Shown here piece by piece: positions 27,417-38,186 of a DNA stretch of 64,000 nucleotides (positions within the stretch are counted from its first letter, which is position 1; each line of letters begins with the position of its first letter). This DNA is from DASRSS01 sp963799045. GTDB taxonomy: Bacteria; Actinomycetota; Actinomycetes; Mycobacteriales; Jatrophihabitantaceae. The DNA is taken from contig CAWCVN010000006.1 in NCBI GenBank assembly GCA_963799045.1, forward strand, positions 62,001-126,000. The letters are read 5' to 3'. Below the pieces are notes generated by a model. The model made no database searches. It was not told the origin of the DNA and saw nothing but the letters and a program-made list of their open reading frames with translations. A program made the translations under genes and the position numbers.

Positions 27417-28672
27417 AGCCGGCCGCACCGTCGGCGCTCGTGTTCGACCGCCTCGCCGGCAGCCGGCGGCGGCTGCCATCGCCGCCTTGTCGGTCGACGG
27501 CGGTCGTGCTCGTGCGGCCGCGGTCGCGGTGCCCGTCGTACTGACTGCGCGGACCCGGCGCCTACACCGTCACCGCTCGGTTCGTCGCAGACGCCCGGGC
27601 TGTATGCGCACAACAGCGTCGACATCCTCGGGGTCCGCACACGGGCACGGTCACGGCGGTGACGCCGACGGCGCACTACGTCGAGGTCGCGCTCTCGATG
27701 CCGGCCGACGTCAGGCTGCCGGCGAACGGTCAAGGCGGTGCTGATGGCGCCGAACCCGGTCAGCGACCGCACCGTCGAGCTCACGCCGCCCTACACCGGC
27801 GGCCCGCGTGCTGGCGCGCGGGCAGCGCGATCCCGCTGGCGCGCACGGCTGTGCCGCTGGAGCTGGACCAGGTCTACCGGAGCGTGGACGACATGGCGAA
27901 GGCGCTGGGGCCGGCCGGGCGCAAACGCGGCGGCGCAGCTGCTCGCGATGCTCTGCACGCGCTCGCGCAGCTCGCCGACGGCAACGGGACGGACGTGCAC
28001 ACCGCGATCACGACGATCGCCGCCGCGCTGCCCGCGCTGACCGCGCACCCGGACCAGCTCAAGAAGCTGATCGACGGAATCGATCAGCTGACCTCCACGC
28101 TGGCCGCGCACAACTCCGACGATCAACTCGTTGTACGGCAACCTGAGCCAGGCCACGAGCGAGCTCGCCGGACGAGCGGGGGCTCTCGGCGCAGCGCAAT
28201 CGCCAACCTGCAGTCGGGGCTGGCGGAGGTCGCGACCTTCATACGCCAGAACCAGGACGCACATCGGCGCGTCGGTCGAGCAACCTGGCCGCCACGGTCG
28301 CCGCGGTGATGAAGGAACAGGACGCGCTCATCAAGACCTTCGACACCGCGGCGCTCGGCTTCCAGAACTTCAACAACGCCGATCGACCCGACGGTGCCCT
28401 GCGCAGGCAAGTCCGGCAACTGCCCCGCGCTGTTCGGCCGGCTCGACCTGACGAAGCGACGCCGCGCAGATCGTGCAAGAACTACTGCGGCAACAGCGTC
28501 GTCTACAGCCTGTTGCCGATCCTCGCGCACGCGACTCTCGGCTGCGGGTCGGGCAGCCCGATCCACACCCTGTGCGGCGCCGAGATCGGCCTGCTGCAGG
28601 GCCAGCCGGGCGCGCCGCAGGCGCCGCACTCGCCCGACCTCGACCTCACCCACTACTCTGGGGACCCGATGA
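27413..28672 (+). CDS. mceD: MceD-type protein, first mce operon (multiple frameshifts)
   Basis: It starts MKPAAPSALV, overlapping mceC. The MCE domain is recovered across frames: TVTARFVADARGLYAHNSVDILGV, VTAVTPTAHYVEVALSMPADVRLPA, and ARGSAIPLARTAVPLELDQVYRSVDDMAKAL. A helical part includes LTAHPDQLKKLIDGIDQLTSTLAAHN. The probable stop at 28670-28672 overlaps the next gene. At least five frame changes are seen, the densest in the window. Confidence 0.74.
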
Positions 28673-29731
28673 GGAGCGCGGCGCGCGGCCGTCGGCCGGC
28701 CCTGATTCTGGCGGCCGGCGTCGCTCGCCGTCGGGCTGCGGGCTGAGCCTGAACCGGCTGCCGTCGACCGGCGGCGTCTCCGGCCCGACGTACCGGGTCA
28801 CGGCCCAGTTCCGCGACGTCGCGGACCTCACGGTCGGCGCCAAGGTGAAGCTGCACGGCGTCGTGGTCGGCGAGGTCGCCGCCATCACGACGAAGGACTT
28901 ACGCGCCTCGGTGGCCATGGACGTCTCGCGCAAGTTCGCGCTGCCGGCGGACTCCAGATTCCAGATCCGGTTCACCACGCCCCTCGGCGAGGACTATGTG
29001 TCGGTCACGGCGCCGGCGGACCAGGTCGGCGCCGGCGCTCAGCGACGGCGCACAGGCGGGTGCCGAGCAGCAGACCGCCGAAGCCCCGACCATCGAGGAC
29101 ACCTTCGCCGCGCTGTCGCTGCTGCTGAACGGCGGTGGTCTCGACAAGCTGCAGACGATCGCTCGCGAGCTGAGCATGGCACTGCGAGGCCGCACGGGTG
29201 CCGCTCGCGACGTGATCAGCCAGCTGGACAAGGTCGTGGCCGACCTCGACACGCACAAGGCGACATCGACCATCTCCTGCAGGGGATGAGACCCTGTTCG
29301 GCCCGGGTCAATGCGCGGCGGCCGGCTGATCGAGCAGGCGCTGCAGGAGTTCCCCGCGACCATCAGCCTGCTCGCCACCGACACCGGCCGACTGCGGACG
29401 CTGCTCGCCAAGGTCGGGCAGCTCGGGCCAGACCGTCCACGGACTGCTCGACGGCGGGCAGCAGGCGATGCTGGCCGACTTCGACGCCCTGCGGCCGACT
29501 CTCGACGCCCTGGCCGCCAGCAGGAGCACGCTCATCCCGACCTTCGACTCCCTGATCAGGTTCGGTGATCTGTTCGATCGCGCGACGCCGGGTGACTACC
29601 TGAACCTCGACATCACCGTGCAGGTCCTGTTCAACGCGCCGCCGCAGCGACCCCGGCAGCCGAACACGTCGGCGCCGTCCGCCGACAGCGCGGCGGCCGT
29701 CTCCAGCCTGCTGACCGGGGGGCTGCGATGA
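28669..29731 (+). CDS. mceE: MceE-type lipoprotein, first mce operon (frameshifted)
   Basis: It starts MRSAARGRRPALILAAG. A lipobox with SGCGLSLNRLPSTGG appears after a one-base shift near 28725, as expected for MceE, which is lipid-anchored. The MCE domain is RVTAQFRDVADLTVGAKVKLHGVVVGEV with FTTPLGEDYVSVTAP. The helical part has LSLLLNGGGLDKLQTIARELSMAL. The end (SSLLTGGLR) overlaps the mceF start as ATGA. Frame breaks occur near 29030, 29260, 29310 and 29430. Confidence 0.8.
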
Positions 29732-30988
29732 GACGCCGGACCGTGATCGTGCAGCTGGCCGTCTTCGGCATCATCTCGGTGCTGATCGTCGGGTTCACCC
29801 TGTTCTCCCTGCTCGGGATATCGCTCACGAACAAGCCGTTCCACGTCACCGTGCGCCTGAGCAGGGGCGGGGGGATATTCAGCGGGGCTGAGGTCGCCTA
29901 TCGCGGCGTCGCGGTCGGGCAGCGTCAGCGGCGTCCGGCTCGCCGCCGAGCGGGTGACCCTCACGCTCGAGATCAAGCACGGCACCCGCATTCCGGCGGA
30001 CGTCGACAGCTCACATCTACGACCTGTCGCCGGTAGGGGAGCAGTACGTGGATCTCGTGCCACCCCGGATCCGCCGGGCTCACCGACCGAATATCTGCGC
30101 GGGGGCAGCGTGATCGCCGAGTCGCAGACGAGCACGCCGCTGCAGATCTCCACCGTTCTCTACGACACGGAGCAGTTGGTCAAGGGTCTGAACCCCGCTG
30201 ACCTGAGCATCCTCGGCCGGGAGGGGGCGAGCCGCGTTCGCCGGGACGGGCCCGCAGCTCGGCACGATCCTCGACGGCACCAGCACGATCTTCAAACAGC
30301 TCGGCGGCAGCCAGGATGCGACGGCGCGGTTGCTGGCCAACTCCGCCACGCTCGCTGCACGGCGCCCGGGCCCACCGCCGGAGACTTCGACCGCTTCGCG
30401 GCCGCGCTGCGCAAGCTGTCGCGCACGCTCGCCTCCGCGACGCCCACCATCGACCGGTTCCTGAACCAATCCGTCCCGACCACCGAGCTCGTGGATACCC
30501 TCATCCGGGACGACGGCTCCGCGGCCGGTGTGCTGCTGGCGAACCTGGCCACGCTGAGCCAGATCCAGGTCGCGCGGATCCCGGCCCTGAAAGCGCTTCT
30601 TGTCGCTGTGCCGAAGTTCGGCGTCCTGGCGTCGACGCTCGCGAACGGCGACGCGTTGAGCGGCGTGCTGAACTTCAACCTGCACGAAGCGCTGTGCCCC
30701 TCCGGTGTGCCGCTCAGCAACCCGATCTCCGGTGTGCGCACCGGACTGAAGACCGTCGGCTGTACCGGGCTTCCTCGCGGCGCCTCGAACGCGCCGCGCC
30801 CGGGCGGCGCGTCCCCGTCGACGGGCGACGCGAGGCCGATGACGCAGGTCGGGAGCTACGACCCGGCGAGCGGCCTGGCCGCAGCTCCCGGCGGAACCGA
30901 GGTCAGGCTGGGCGCCGACGGAGGACAGGCCGAGGTGCTGGGCACCCGGTCCTGGGCGGCGCTGCTCACCGCGGTCGCCGGCGGATAG
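29728..30988 (+). CDS. mceF: MceF-type protein, first mce operon (frameshifted)
   Basis: A membrane anchor (IVQLAVFGIISVLIVGFTLFSLLGI) precedes an MCE domain (VRLSRGGGIFSGAEVAYRGVAVG, then LTLEIKHGTRIPADV and VGEQYVDLVPP), a helical region with DFDRFAAALRKLSRTLASATPTI, and the Cys-containing C-terminus HEALCPSGVPLSNPISGVR typical of MceF. Breaks lie near 29920, 30010, 30080, 30230 and 30350. It ends LLTAVAGG at 30988, and the Mce-associated gene follows. Confidence 0.82.
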
Positions 30989-30999
30989 GGTCACGGCCC

Positions 31000-31756
31000 A
31001 TGGATTCCGTGCCACCCGAGGACGTCGCCGCACCCGGCGACGACCGTCCGAGCACGAGCGCACGCCCGCCGCCAGCCCGCCGCCGGACGCCGAGCAGTCC
31101 AAGGCGATCAGGGCGACCAGGGCGACCAAGGCGACCAAGGCGACCAAGGCGGACAGGCTCGAGCGGAAGGCCGCCCGGTTGCGCGAAGCCGAGCAGCGCG
31201 CCGCGAGCACGAGCGGGGACGGCTCGCCCGGGCGTGGGCAGTCGGGCTGGTGGCTGGTGGCGGCCGGCGTGCTGATCGTGGGGCTGGCCGTGGCGCTCAC
31301 CTCGTCTGGATCCGGCTGGGCGACAACAGTGCCGAGCTGGGCACCGCGCGTCACGACGCCGCCGCGCAGGCGCAGCTGGACAGCATGCGCCAGAGCGCGC
31401 TGAGCACGGCCAAGAAATACGCCGTGGACTTCGGTTCCTACGACTACGCCAAGCTGGACCAGGACTTCCAACTGGTCTCCTCACACCTGACGAAGAGTTT
31501 CGCGGCGAAGTACGAGCAGATCAGCCAGCAGCTCAAGAGCGTCATCGTGCAGTACAAGGGCAAGTCGACGGCGACGGTCCAGGGCGCCGGCATCTCGGCG
31601 TTCACCGCGAAGCAGGCGGTCGTGGTGCTGTTCCTGGATCAGACGGTCAGCACGACCCAGTCGCAGAAGCCGCGTGTGGACCGCAACCGGCTGACCATGA
31701 CGCTGCAGCACCAGCCCGACGGGACCTGGCTCATCTCCGATCTCGCGCTGGTGTGA
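31000..31756 (+). CDS. Mce-associated membrane protein, first mce operon (frameshifted)
   Basis: The basic, low-complexity cytoplasmic N-terminus contains a tandem 9-bp repeat encoding Ala-Thr-Lys. One membrane segment (GWWLVAAGVLIVGLAVALTS) is followed by an extracytoplasmic NTF2-like domain (AKKYAVDFGSYDYAKLDQDFQLV, ending TWLISDLALV). Such Mas proteins follow mce operons and stabilise the transporter in mycobacteria. Frame shifts lie near 31080 and 31305. The start at 31000 is the best ATG but not certain. Confidence 0.8.
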
Positions 31757-31875
31757 GCCGGACGTGCCGCCTGAGCGTCGTCTGTGCCGGCCCTGTGACC
31801 GGCCGGGAAGGCATGCTCCTGCCACCTGCCGCCGGTGCGCACCCGGCGCGGCCTCGATATCGCGTGACACCGAGT

Positions 31876-31892
31876 TGCAGACACAGTCTGCA
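31876..31892. promoter_or_regulatory. Inverted repeat upstream of mceG (arms TGCAGAC/GTCTGCA)
   Basis: Perfect 7-bp arms around a 3-bp centre, 130 bp before the mceG start. This spacing suits a dimeric repressor such as a TetR or GntR protein; which one is unknown. Confidence 0.45.
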
Positions 31893-31929
31893 TCTCGCGG
31901 GCAGAATATGCGAGGCTATGCCCTCGTCG

Positions 31930-31947
31930 CGTTACCAATGGGTAACG
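31930..31947. promoter_or_regulatory. Inverted repeat upstream of mceG (arms CGTTACC/GGTAACG)
   Basis: Perfect 7-bp arms with a 4-bp centre AATG, about 75 bp before the mceG start. Together with the element at 31876 it makes this 265-bp gap the likely control region of mceG and the second mce operon. Confidence 0.5.
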
Positions 31948-32021
31948 TGACTCGTTGGTCGAGTGTCGTGGCGCGGGCTTGGGCGGGGTCCGGGGCGGCC
32001 GAAGCTGGAAGGGGTGTCGCA

Positions 32022-33077
32022 GTGGGAGTCGAGGTCGCGGTCACCGATCTGACGAAGTCCTTCGGCAAGCACAGGATCTGGGGCGACGTAACCCTGACGC
32101 TCCCGCCCGGTGAGGTATCGGTACTGCTCGGTCCGTCCGGCACCGGCAAGTCGGTGTTCCTGAAGACCTTGATCGGCCTGCTCAAGCCGGACAAGGGTTC
32201 GGTTTTCATCCGCGACGTCGACATCGCCAATTGCTCCGAGCATCAAGCTTTACGAGACCCGCAAGCTCTTCGGTGTGCTGTTTCAGGACGGTGCGCTGTT
32301 CGGCTCGATGAGCCTGTACGACAACATCGCCTTCCCGCTGCGCGAGCACACCAAGAAGTCCGAGCGCGAGATCGCTGACATCGTCAACGAAAAGATGGAG
32401 ATGGTCGGCCTCGCGGGGTCGGAGAAGAAGCTGCCGGGAGAGATCTCCGGCGGTATGCGCAAGCGCGCCGGCCTTGCCCGCGCACTGGTCCTGGACCCCG
32501 AGATCATCCTGGTCGACGAGCCCGACTCCGGCCTCGACCCGGTCCGCACGACCTACATCAGCCAGCTGATCATCGACCTGAATGCCGTCACGGACGCGAC
32601 GTTCCTCATCGTCACTCACAACATCGACCGGCCCGTACGGTGCCGGACAACCTCGGCATGCTGTTCCGCCGAGAGCTGGTGATGTTCGGACCCCGCGAGG
32701 TCTTGTTGACCAGCGAAGAACCGGTGGTCAAGCAGTTCCTCAACGGCACGAAGAACGGCCCGATCGGGATGAGCGAGGAGAAGGACGCCGCCACGATGGC
32801 CGCGGAGCGGGCGATGTAACGCGAGACCGGCCACAACGCGGGTGCGGGTGGGCGAGGCAACCGGCGGCGATCCCGCCACAGATCGCAACCCTCGCCGGGC
32901 CTGCCGGAGCGCGGGCGGTCGCCCGGCGGCAGCAGCGGGTCCTGGACATGCTGCACACGTTGCCGGCGGAGGCACAGGACGGCCGTGCGGCGGCTGCTCG
33001 ACCAGGAGCACCAGGAGGAACTCGCTTCGAGCGCGAGGCGGCCGGCGACGGAGTCGCTTCCGGTTCGGTGCATGTGA
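32022..33077 (+). CDS. mceG: MceG ATPase of Mce transporters (frameshifts and a premature TAA)
   Basis: The ATP-binding subunit that energises Mce importers (Mkl, Rv0655 in M. tuberculosis). It shows Walker A LLGPSGTGKS, FGVLFQDGALFGSMSLYDNIAFPLREHTKK, signature EISGGMRKRAGLARAL, and Walker B IILVDEPDSGLDP. GTG 32022 with GGAAGGGG upstream is the likely start; ATG 31938 is an alternative. The frame shifts near 32240 and 32625. A TAA at 32818-32820 ends the main frame, but the MceG-specific C-terminal extension (RRQQRVLDMLHTLPAEAQD, then LLDQEHQEELASS) follows, with a stop at 33075-33077. Mce1 and Mce2 probably share it. Confidence 0.87.
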
Positions 33078-33120
33078 CGGGGATGGACGACACGCAGACC
33101 TTGCCTGCGGAGCGGGGCTG

Positions 33121-33898
33121 ATGGTCTCGCTGTCTCCGGCGGGTGGAGTGCGTCAGGCGGGCAGCCTGTTCGCTCTGTTCCTCGACGTCTTCCGGCTGAT
33201 GTTCCGCAGGCCGTTCCAGTTCCGGGAGTTCATCCAGCAGGCGTGGTTCGTCGCCAGCGTCACGATCCTGCCGACGATGCTGGTCTCGATTCCGTTCGGT
33301 GCGGTCATCGCGTTGCAGCTCGGCAGCCTGGCCAGGCAGATCGGTGCGCAGTCGTTCACGGGCGCCGCGAGTGTGTTGGCGATCGTTCGCGAAGCGAGCC
33401 CGATCGTCGTCGCGCTGCTGATCGCCGGCGCCGGCGGGTCGGCGATCTGCGCGGACCTCGGCAGCCGGAAGATCCGCGACGAGATCGATGCCATGGAGGT
33501 ACTCGGCATCTCGCCGGTCCAGCGCCTGGTCGTCCCGCGGGTGCTCGCCTGCACGCTGGTCGCGGTGGCGCTCAACGGCCTGGTCAGCGTGGTCGGCACC
33601 GCCGGCGGCTACTTCTTCAACGTCATCCTGCAGGGTGGCACGCCAGGTGCGTACCTCGCCAGCTTCTCCGCGTTCGCGCAACTTCCGGACATCTATGCCG
33701 GCGAGCTGAAGGCGTTCATCTTCGGGATCATCGCCGCGGTCGTCGCCTCCTACAAGGGGCTGCACGCCGGCGGGGGGCCCGAAGGGTGTCGGCGACGCGG
33801 TGAACCAGTCCGTGGTCATCACCTTCCTACTGCTGTTCTTCGTCAATTTCGTGATTACCGCCGTGTACTTCCAGGTCGTCCCGGCGAAGGGTGGCTAG
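33121..33898 (+). CDS. yrbEA: YrbE/MlaE-family permease, second mce operon (one frameshift)
   Basis: Starts MVSLSPAGGVRQAG, then the core FQFREFIQQAWFVASVTILPTML and the signature RDEIDAMEVLGISPVQRLV. One extra G in the run GGGGGG near 33777 shifts the frame; after correction it reads GGPKGVGDAVNQSVVITFLLLF and ends VVPAKGG at 33898. The ATG overlaps an upstream TGA. It is the first gene of the second mce operon, and the next gene begins 2 bp after the stop. Confidence 0.9.
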
Positions 33899-33900
33899 CG

Positions 33901-34744
33901 ATGGCTATGGAAGTAATGATCACGGTGCGCCGGGCTGCGGGCACACCGCTGGAGCTGCTCGACCGCCTCGGCGACCAGCTCTCGTTCTACATCCGTGCTC
34001 TGTTGTGGACGCCCCGCACCCTGCGCCGGTACAAGAAGGAGGTCATGCGGCTGCTGTCGGAGGTGGTCTTCGGCAGCGGATCGCTTGCGGTCATCGGCGG
34101 AACCGTCGGCGTGATCGCGGTCATGTCGTTCTTCACCGGGACCGAGGTCGGCCTGCAAGGGTTCGCCGCACTCGATCAACTCGGAATCGGTTCCTACGCA
34201 GGCTTCATCTCGGCGTTCTTCAATACCCGCGAGATCGCGCCGCTGGTCGCTGGTCTGGCGCTGTCGGCCACGGTCGGCTGCGGCTTCACCGCTCAGCTCG
34301 GCGCAATGCGCATCAGCGAAGAGGTCGACGCGCTCGAAGTGATGGCGGTACCGAGCCTGCCATTCCTCGTGACCACTCGCATCATCGCAGGGTTCATCGC
34401 GATCATTCCGCTGTACGTGATCGGGCTGCTGTCCAGCTACCTGGCGACTTACGTGATCTCGTGGACTACTTCCACCAGTCGGCCGGAACGTATTCGCACT
34501 ACTTCCACTTGTTCCTACCGCCCGGCGACGTGATCTGGTCGTTCTTCAAGGTTCTGGTGTTCGCCGTCGCGATCATCCTCATTCACTGCTTCTTCGGCTA
34601 TACCGCGTCCGGTGGTCCGGCCGGTGTCGGTGTCGCGGTGGGGCGCGCGGTGCGGACCGCCATCGTCGATGATCAACGTCGTTCGACCTGTTGCTCTCGC
34701 TCGCGATCTGGGGCTCGACCACCAGCGTGAGGTTGGCGGGTTAG
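33901..34744 (+). CDS. yrbEB: YrbE/MlaE-family permease, second of second mce operon (two frameshifts)
   Basis: Starts MAMEVMITVRRAAGTPLELL. It carries SFFTGTEVGLQGFAALDQLG, SEEVDALEVMAVPSLPFLV and GGPAGVGVAVGRAVRTAIV. A missing G near 34461 (VISVDYFHQSAG expected) and another break near 34670 separate the parts. The end VRLAG at 34742-34744 is followed 4 bp later by mceA. Confidence 0.89.
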
Positions 34745-34748
34745 CGCG

Positions 34749-36085
34749 ATGGCCAGAGGAGAAGTGTTCGCCACGGTCCGGCGCCGAGTCCTCGGGCCTG
34801 CTCTACATCGCCGTCGTCTGCGGGTTGGTCGCGCTCTCGGTGGCGTTCTACAACAAGTCGTTCAGCACCTTCGTGACCGTGACGCTCAAGACCGACCACA
34901 CGGGCAACCAGCTGCAGCCCCAATCCGACGTCAAGGAACGCGGCATCATCGTCGGCTTCGTCAAGAGTGTGAAGGTCGACTCCGGATCCCACGCCTGCAC
35001 CGAGCACACGCTGACCTGCGTGAGCGTCAAGCTGGCGATCTATCCCGACCGGGCGAGCATCATCCCCAACAACGTCACGGCCCAGATCCTGCCCAAGACC
35101 CTGTTCGGAGAGCAGTACGTCTCGCTGTCGATCCCGGGCGGCAACGTGGCCGGCGCCAGCGCGATCAAGAGCGGAGACGTGATCGGTCAGGACCGCTCCC
35201 AGGGGGCGCTGGAGACGGAGAAGGTGCTCGGCGACCTGCTACCGCTGCTGACGGCCGTCAAGCCGGCCGAGCTCAACGCGACGCTGACCGCGGTGGCGAC
35301 CGCGTTGAAGGGGCGTGGCAAGGAACTCGGCGACACCTTCGTCGGACTCGACCAGTACTTGAAGGACATCAACCCGCACACCAAGGCGATGGTCGCCGAC
35401 CTGAAGAAGCTCGGCGAGGTCGCCCAGGAGTACAACGGGGTTGCGCCGGACATCTTCCAGATACTCGACAATCTGCAGACGTCCGCGCGGACGGTGATCC
35501 AGAAGAAACATCAGCTGCCACTCTGCTCGGGCTCGGTCACGAGCACCTCGACGATCGTGCAGAGCTTCCTGGCCGACAACCAGCAGAACATGATCCACCT
35601 GGTCGGGACGACGGCCCCGGTGTACGCGCTGCTCGCCGAGTACTCGCCCGAGTACACCTGCCTGCTCAAGGGCCTGAACACGCTGGCCGATCGCGCCGAC
35701 AACGCGATTCAGAATGACCAGATCCAGCTCAGTGCGCAGCTGGACTTCACCAACCTCGGCAAGTACGTACCGGGCGAGCAGCCGAAGCTGATCACCGGGT
35801 ACGGCCCGAGCTGCTTCGGCCTGCCAAACCCGCCGGTGCCGTTCCAGATTCCCAGCAAGTACCGCTGCCTCAACGACGGCGCCGCGCTGACCGCTGCTCC
35901 CTGTGCGCAGGACTCGGCACAAACGAACTCGAATTCGGAGGCCGCGCTCGGTTCTCCCGCCGAGAACGCCCTGGTCAACAGCGCTGATCGCCGGCGAATA
36001 CGGCACCTCGCCTGACAAGGTTCCTCCGATAGCCACGGCGCTTGCCGCGCCGTTGCTGCGCGGGACGACGGTGAACATCAAATGA
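34749..36085 (+). CDS. mceA: MceA-type protein, second mce operon (frameshift at each end)
   Basis: Starts MARGEVFATVRRR, then by a shift near 34790 the anchor LLYIAVVCGLVALSVAFYN and MCE domain (VTLKTDHTGNQLQPQSDVKERGIIVGFVKSV, ILPKTLFGEQYVSLSIPGG). The long central part (about 340 residues from 34800 to 35980) is intact, with helices LGDLLPLLTAVKPAELNATL and IFQILDNLQTSARTVI. A last shift near 35980 leads to GEYGTSPDKVPPIATALAAPLL and a stop that overlaps mceB. Six or more Cys in the C-terminal half suggest disulfides. Confidence 0.9.
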
Positions 36086-37128
36086 AGGGGCAGACGCGCG
36101 GCGTCGTCGCACCGCTGATCAAGCTCGTCATCTTCCTGATCGTGACGACGTTCGCCACCTACGTCCTCGGCGCGACTATCGCCAACGCCAGCTACGGGTC
36201 GACCTACACCTACAAGGCCGACTTCACCGACGTCTCCGGGCTGCAGCCCGGAGACGACGTCCGCATCGCCGGGGTGCGGGTCGGGTCGATCAGCGGGGTG
36301 AAGATCGTCAATCACGACACGGCCCAGGTGTCGTTCACGGTCGAGAAGAGCCGTCCGCTGCCCACGTCGGTGATCGCGCAGCTGCGCTACCGCAATCTGG
36401 TCGGGCAGCGGTACCTGGACATCGAGCAGGGGCCGGGTGAAGACAAACACCATGCTCAAGCCCGGTCAGGTCATCCCGGAGACGCAGACCCACCCCGCGG
36501 TCGACCTCACCGTCCTGTTCCAGGGATTCCAGCCGCTGTTCCAGGGACTTGACGCAACTTCGATCAACAAGCTGTCCGGGGAGATCATCGCCACGCTGCA
36601 GGGCGAGGGTGGCAGCTTCGACCTGTTGCTGAGCACGCTGGGCGACCTGACCAACTCGCTGGCCGACAAGGATCAGCTTGATCGGCCAGGTCGTCGACAA
36701 CCTGACCAGCGTATCTCACGACGGTCGGGCAACGCGACGCCGAGCTGTCGAACCTGATCGTCGAGCTGCGCCAGTTCATGTCCGGCCTGGCTCAGGACCG
36801 CACCACCATCGGCAACGCCATCGACGGCATCAACAAGCTGGCCACCGCGACCGCTGGGCTGCTGGGCAAGGTCCGGGCCCCGCTGAAGCAGGACATCGTG
36901 AACCTGACCGGGCTGGTCGGCAACCTCAACAGGAACAAGTCCGACTGTCACGTTCTTCTTGAACGCAGCTCGCGCCCGACGGTCGGGTCGCTCATCAGAA
37001 CGGCGAGCTACGGGTCGTGGTTCAACTTCTACCTGTGCTCCATCAGCGGGACCCTCACCCTTCCCGGCGGAACCCAGACGCTGCACCTTGCGATGAGCCC
37101 CAACTCCGCGCAGCCGAGGTGCAGCTGA
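36082..37128 (+). CDS. mceB: MceB-type protein, second mce operon (frameshifted)
   Basis: A membrane anchor (LIKLVIFLIVTTFATYVLGATI) and MCE domain (YKADFTDVSGLQPGDDVRIAGVRVGSI, IAQLRYRNLVGQRYLDIEQG) lie in the first frame. After a shift near 36435 come VDLTVLFQGFQPLFQGLDAT and NKLSGEIIATLQGEG. After further shifts near 36675 and 36720 comes LVGNLNRNKSDCHVLLERSS, ending AQPRCS. It corresponds segment by segment to mceB of the first operon, including the site where that copy has a TAG. Confidence 0.87.
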
Positions 37129-38186
37129 TGTCCGGCGGCCACTCCATGGAGCGACGCGAGGTGACCGAGCGCGCGCCGGTCAAGACGCGGCGCTCCAGCG
37201 TCCGCGGGCGGTCGTTCAGCTCCCGCAACCCCACTCCGATCGGCGCGATCGGGCTGGTGCTGATTCTCGTCATCCTGTGGGCGGCGTTCAACGCCGACAA
37301 GCTTCCTCTCATCGGCGGCGGCACGTCCTACAGCGCGTACTTCACCGAGGCCGCCGGGCTGCGTCAGGGTGATCCGGTCCGCATCGCCGGCGTGAAGGTC
37401 GGCAAGGTCGACTCGGTCGCCTTGGACAACAACCGGGTCAAGGTGGTTTTCAAGGTCAAGAACGCCTACGTGGGTGACGAGAGCACCGTCGCGATCAAGC
37501 TCAAGACGCTGCTCGGGGCCAAGTACCTGTCGGTCGATTCGTCCGGCTCGTCGAAGCAGAATCCGCATTCGACGATCCCGGTGTCACGTACGACTTCGCC
37601 GTTCGACATCTATCCGGCGTTCACCGAGTTGACGCACACCGTCGACGCGATCGACACGACACAGCTGGCGAAGGCGTTCAACGTGCTGTCCGCCGACTTC
37701 GCCGGCACGCCGCCGTCCGTGCGTTCGGTCGTGACCGGGCTGTCGCGGCTGTCGGAGACGATCTCGTCGCGCGACGCGCAGCTACGCAAGCTGCTCGCCG
37801 AAGCGAACAACGTCACCGGCGTGCTCGCCGCGCGGGACCAGGATCTGCAGAAGCTGCTCGACGACGGTGGTCTGCTGCTCGACGAGCTCAACGCCCGCCG
37901 CAACGCGATCCATTCGCTACTGGTCAACACGACAACCTTGTCCCAGCAGCTGCAGGGTCTGGTCAGCGACAACCAGAAGACGATCGGCCCGCTTCTGAAT
38001 CAGCTGGACCAGGTGCTGACCCTGCTCAACCAGAACCAGACCAACCTCGACCGCGGCCTGGCGCTGCTCGGGCCGTTCTACCGCGTGTTCAACAACACGA
38101 TCGGTAATGGTCGCTGGTTCGACAACTACATCCAGAACCTCAGCGCCGCAGGCATCCTCGGCCTGGTCGGGATCGGGGGCAGCTGA
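37128..38186 (+). CDS. mceC: MceC-type protein, second mce operon (intact)
   Basis: An intact 352-residue protein, the only unbroken Mce subunit in the window. Its N-terminus is cytoplasmic and basic, followed by an anchor (IGAIGLVLILVILWAAFNAD), MCE domain (YSAYFTEAAGLRQGDPVRIAGVKVGKV, LLGAKYLSVDSSG, STIPVSRTTSPFDIYPAF), then a long helical tunnel region (LRKLLAEANNVTGVLAARDQ, LLDDGGLLLDELNARRNAIH). Both ends overlap neighbours by a TGATG junction. It gives the best template for judging the broken copies. Confidence 0.93.
   Translation: MSGGHSMERREVTERAPVKTRRSSVRGRSFSSRNPTPIGAIGLVLILVILWAAFNADKLPLIGGGTSYSAYFTEAAGLRQGDPVRIAGVKVGKVDSVALDNNRVKVVFKVKNAYVGDESTVAIKLKTLLGAKYLSVDSSGSSKQNPHSTIPVSRTTSPFDIYPAFTELTHTVDAIDTTQLAKAFNVLSADFAGTPPSVRSVVTGLSRLSETISSRDAQLRKLLAEANNVTGVLAARDQDLQKLLDDGGLLLDELNARRNAIHSLLVNTTTLSQQLQGLVSDNQKTIGPLLNQLDQVLTLLNQNQTNLDRGLALLGPFYRVFNNTIGNGRWFDNYIQNLSAAGILGLVGIGGS

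Noticed and set aside
22021..30988. The first mce operon as a cluster of pseudogenes
   Set aside because: Frame breaks are equally present in essential genes of the same stretch, and domain sequences are conserved on both sides of each break, so decay is not the best explanation.
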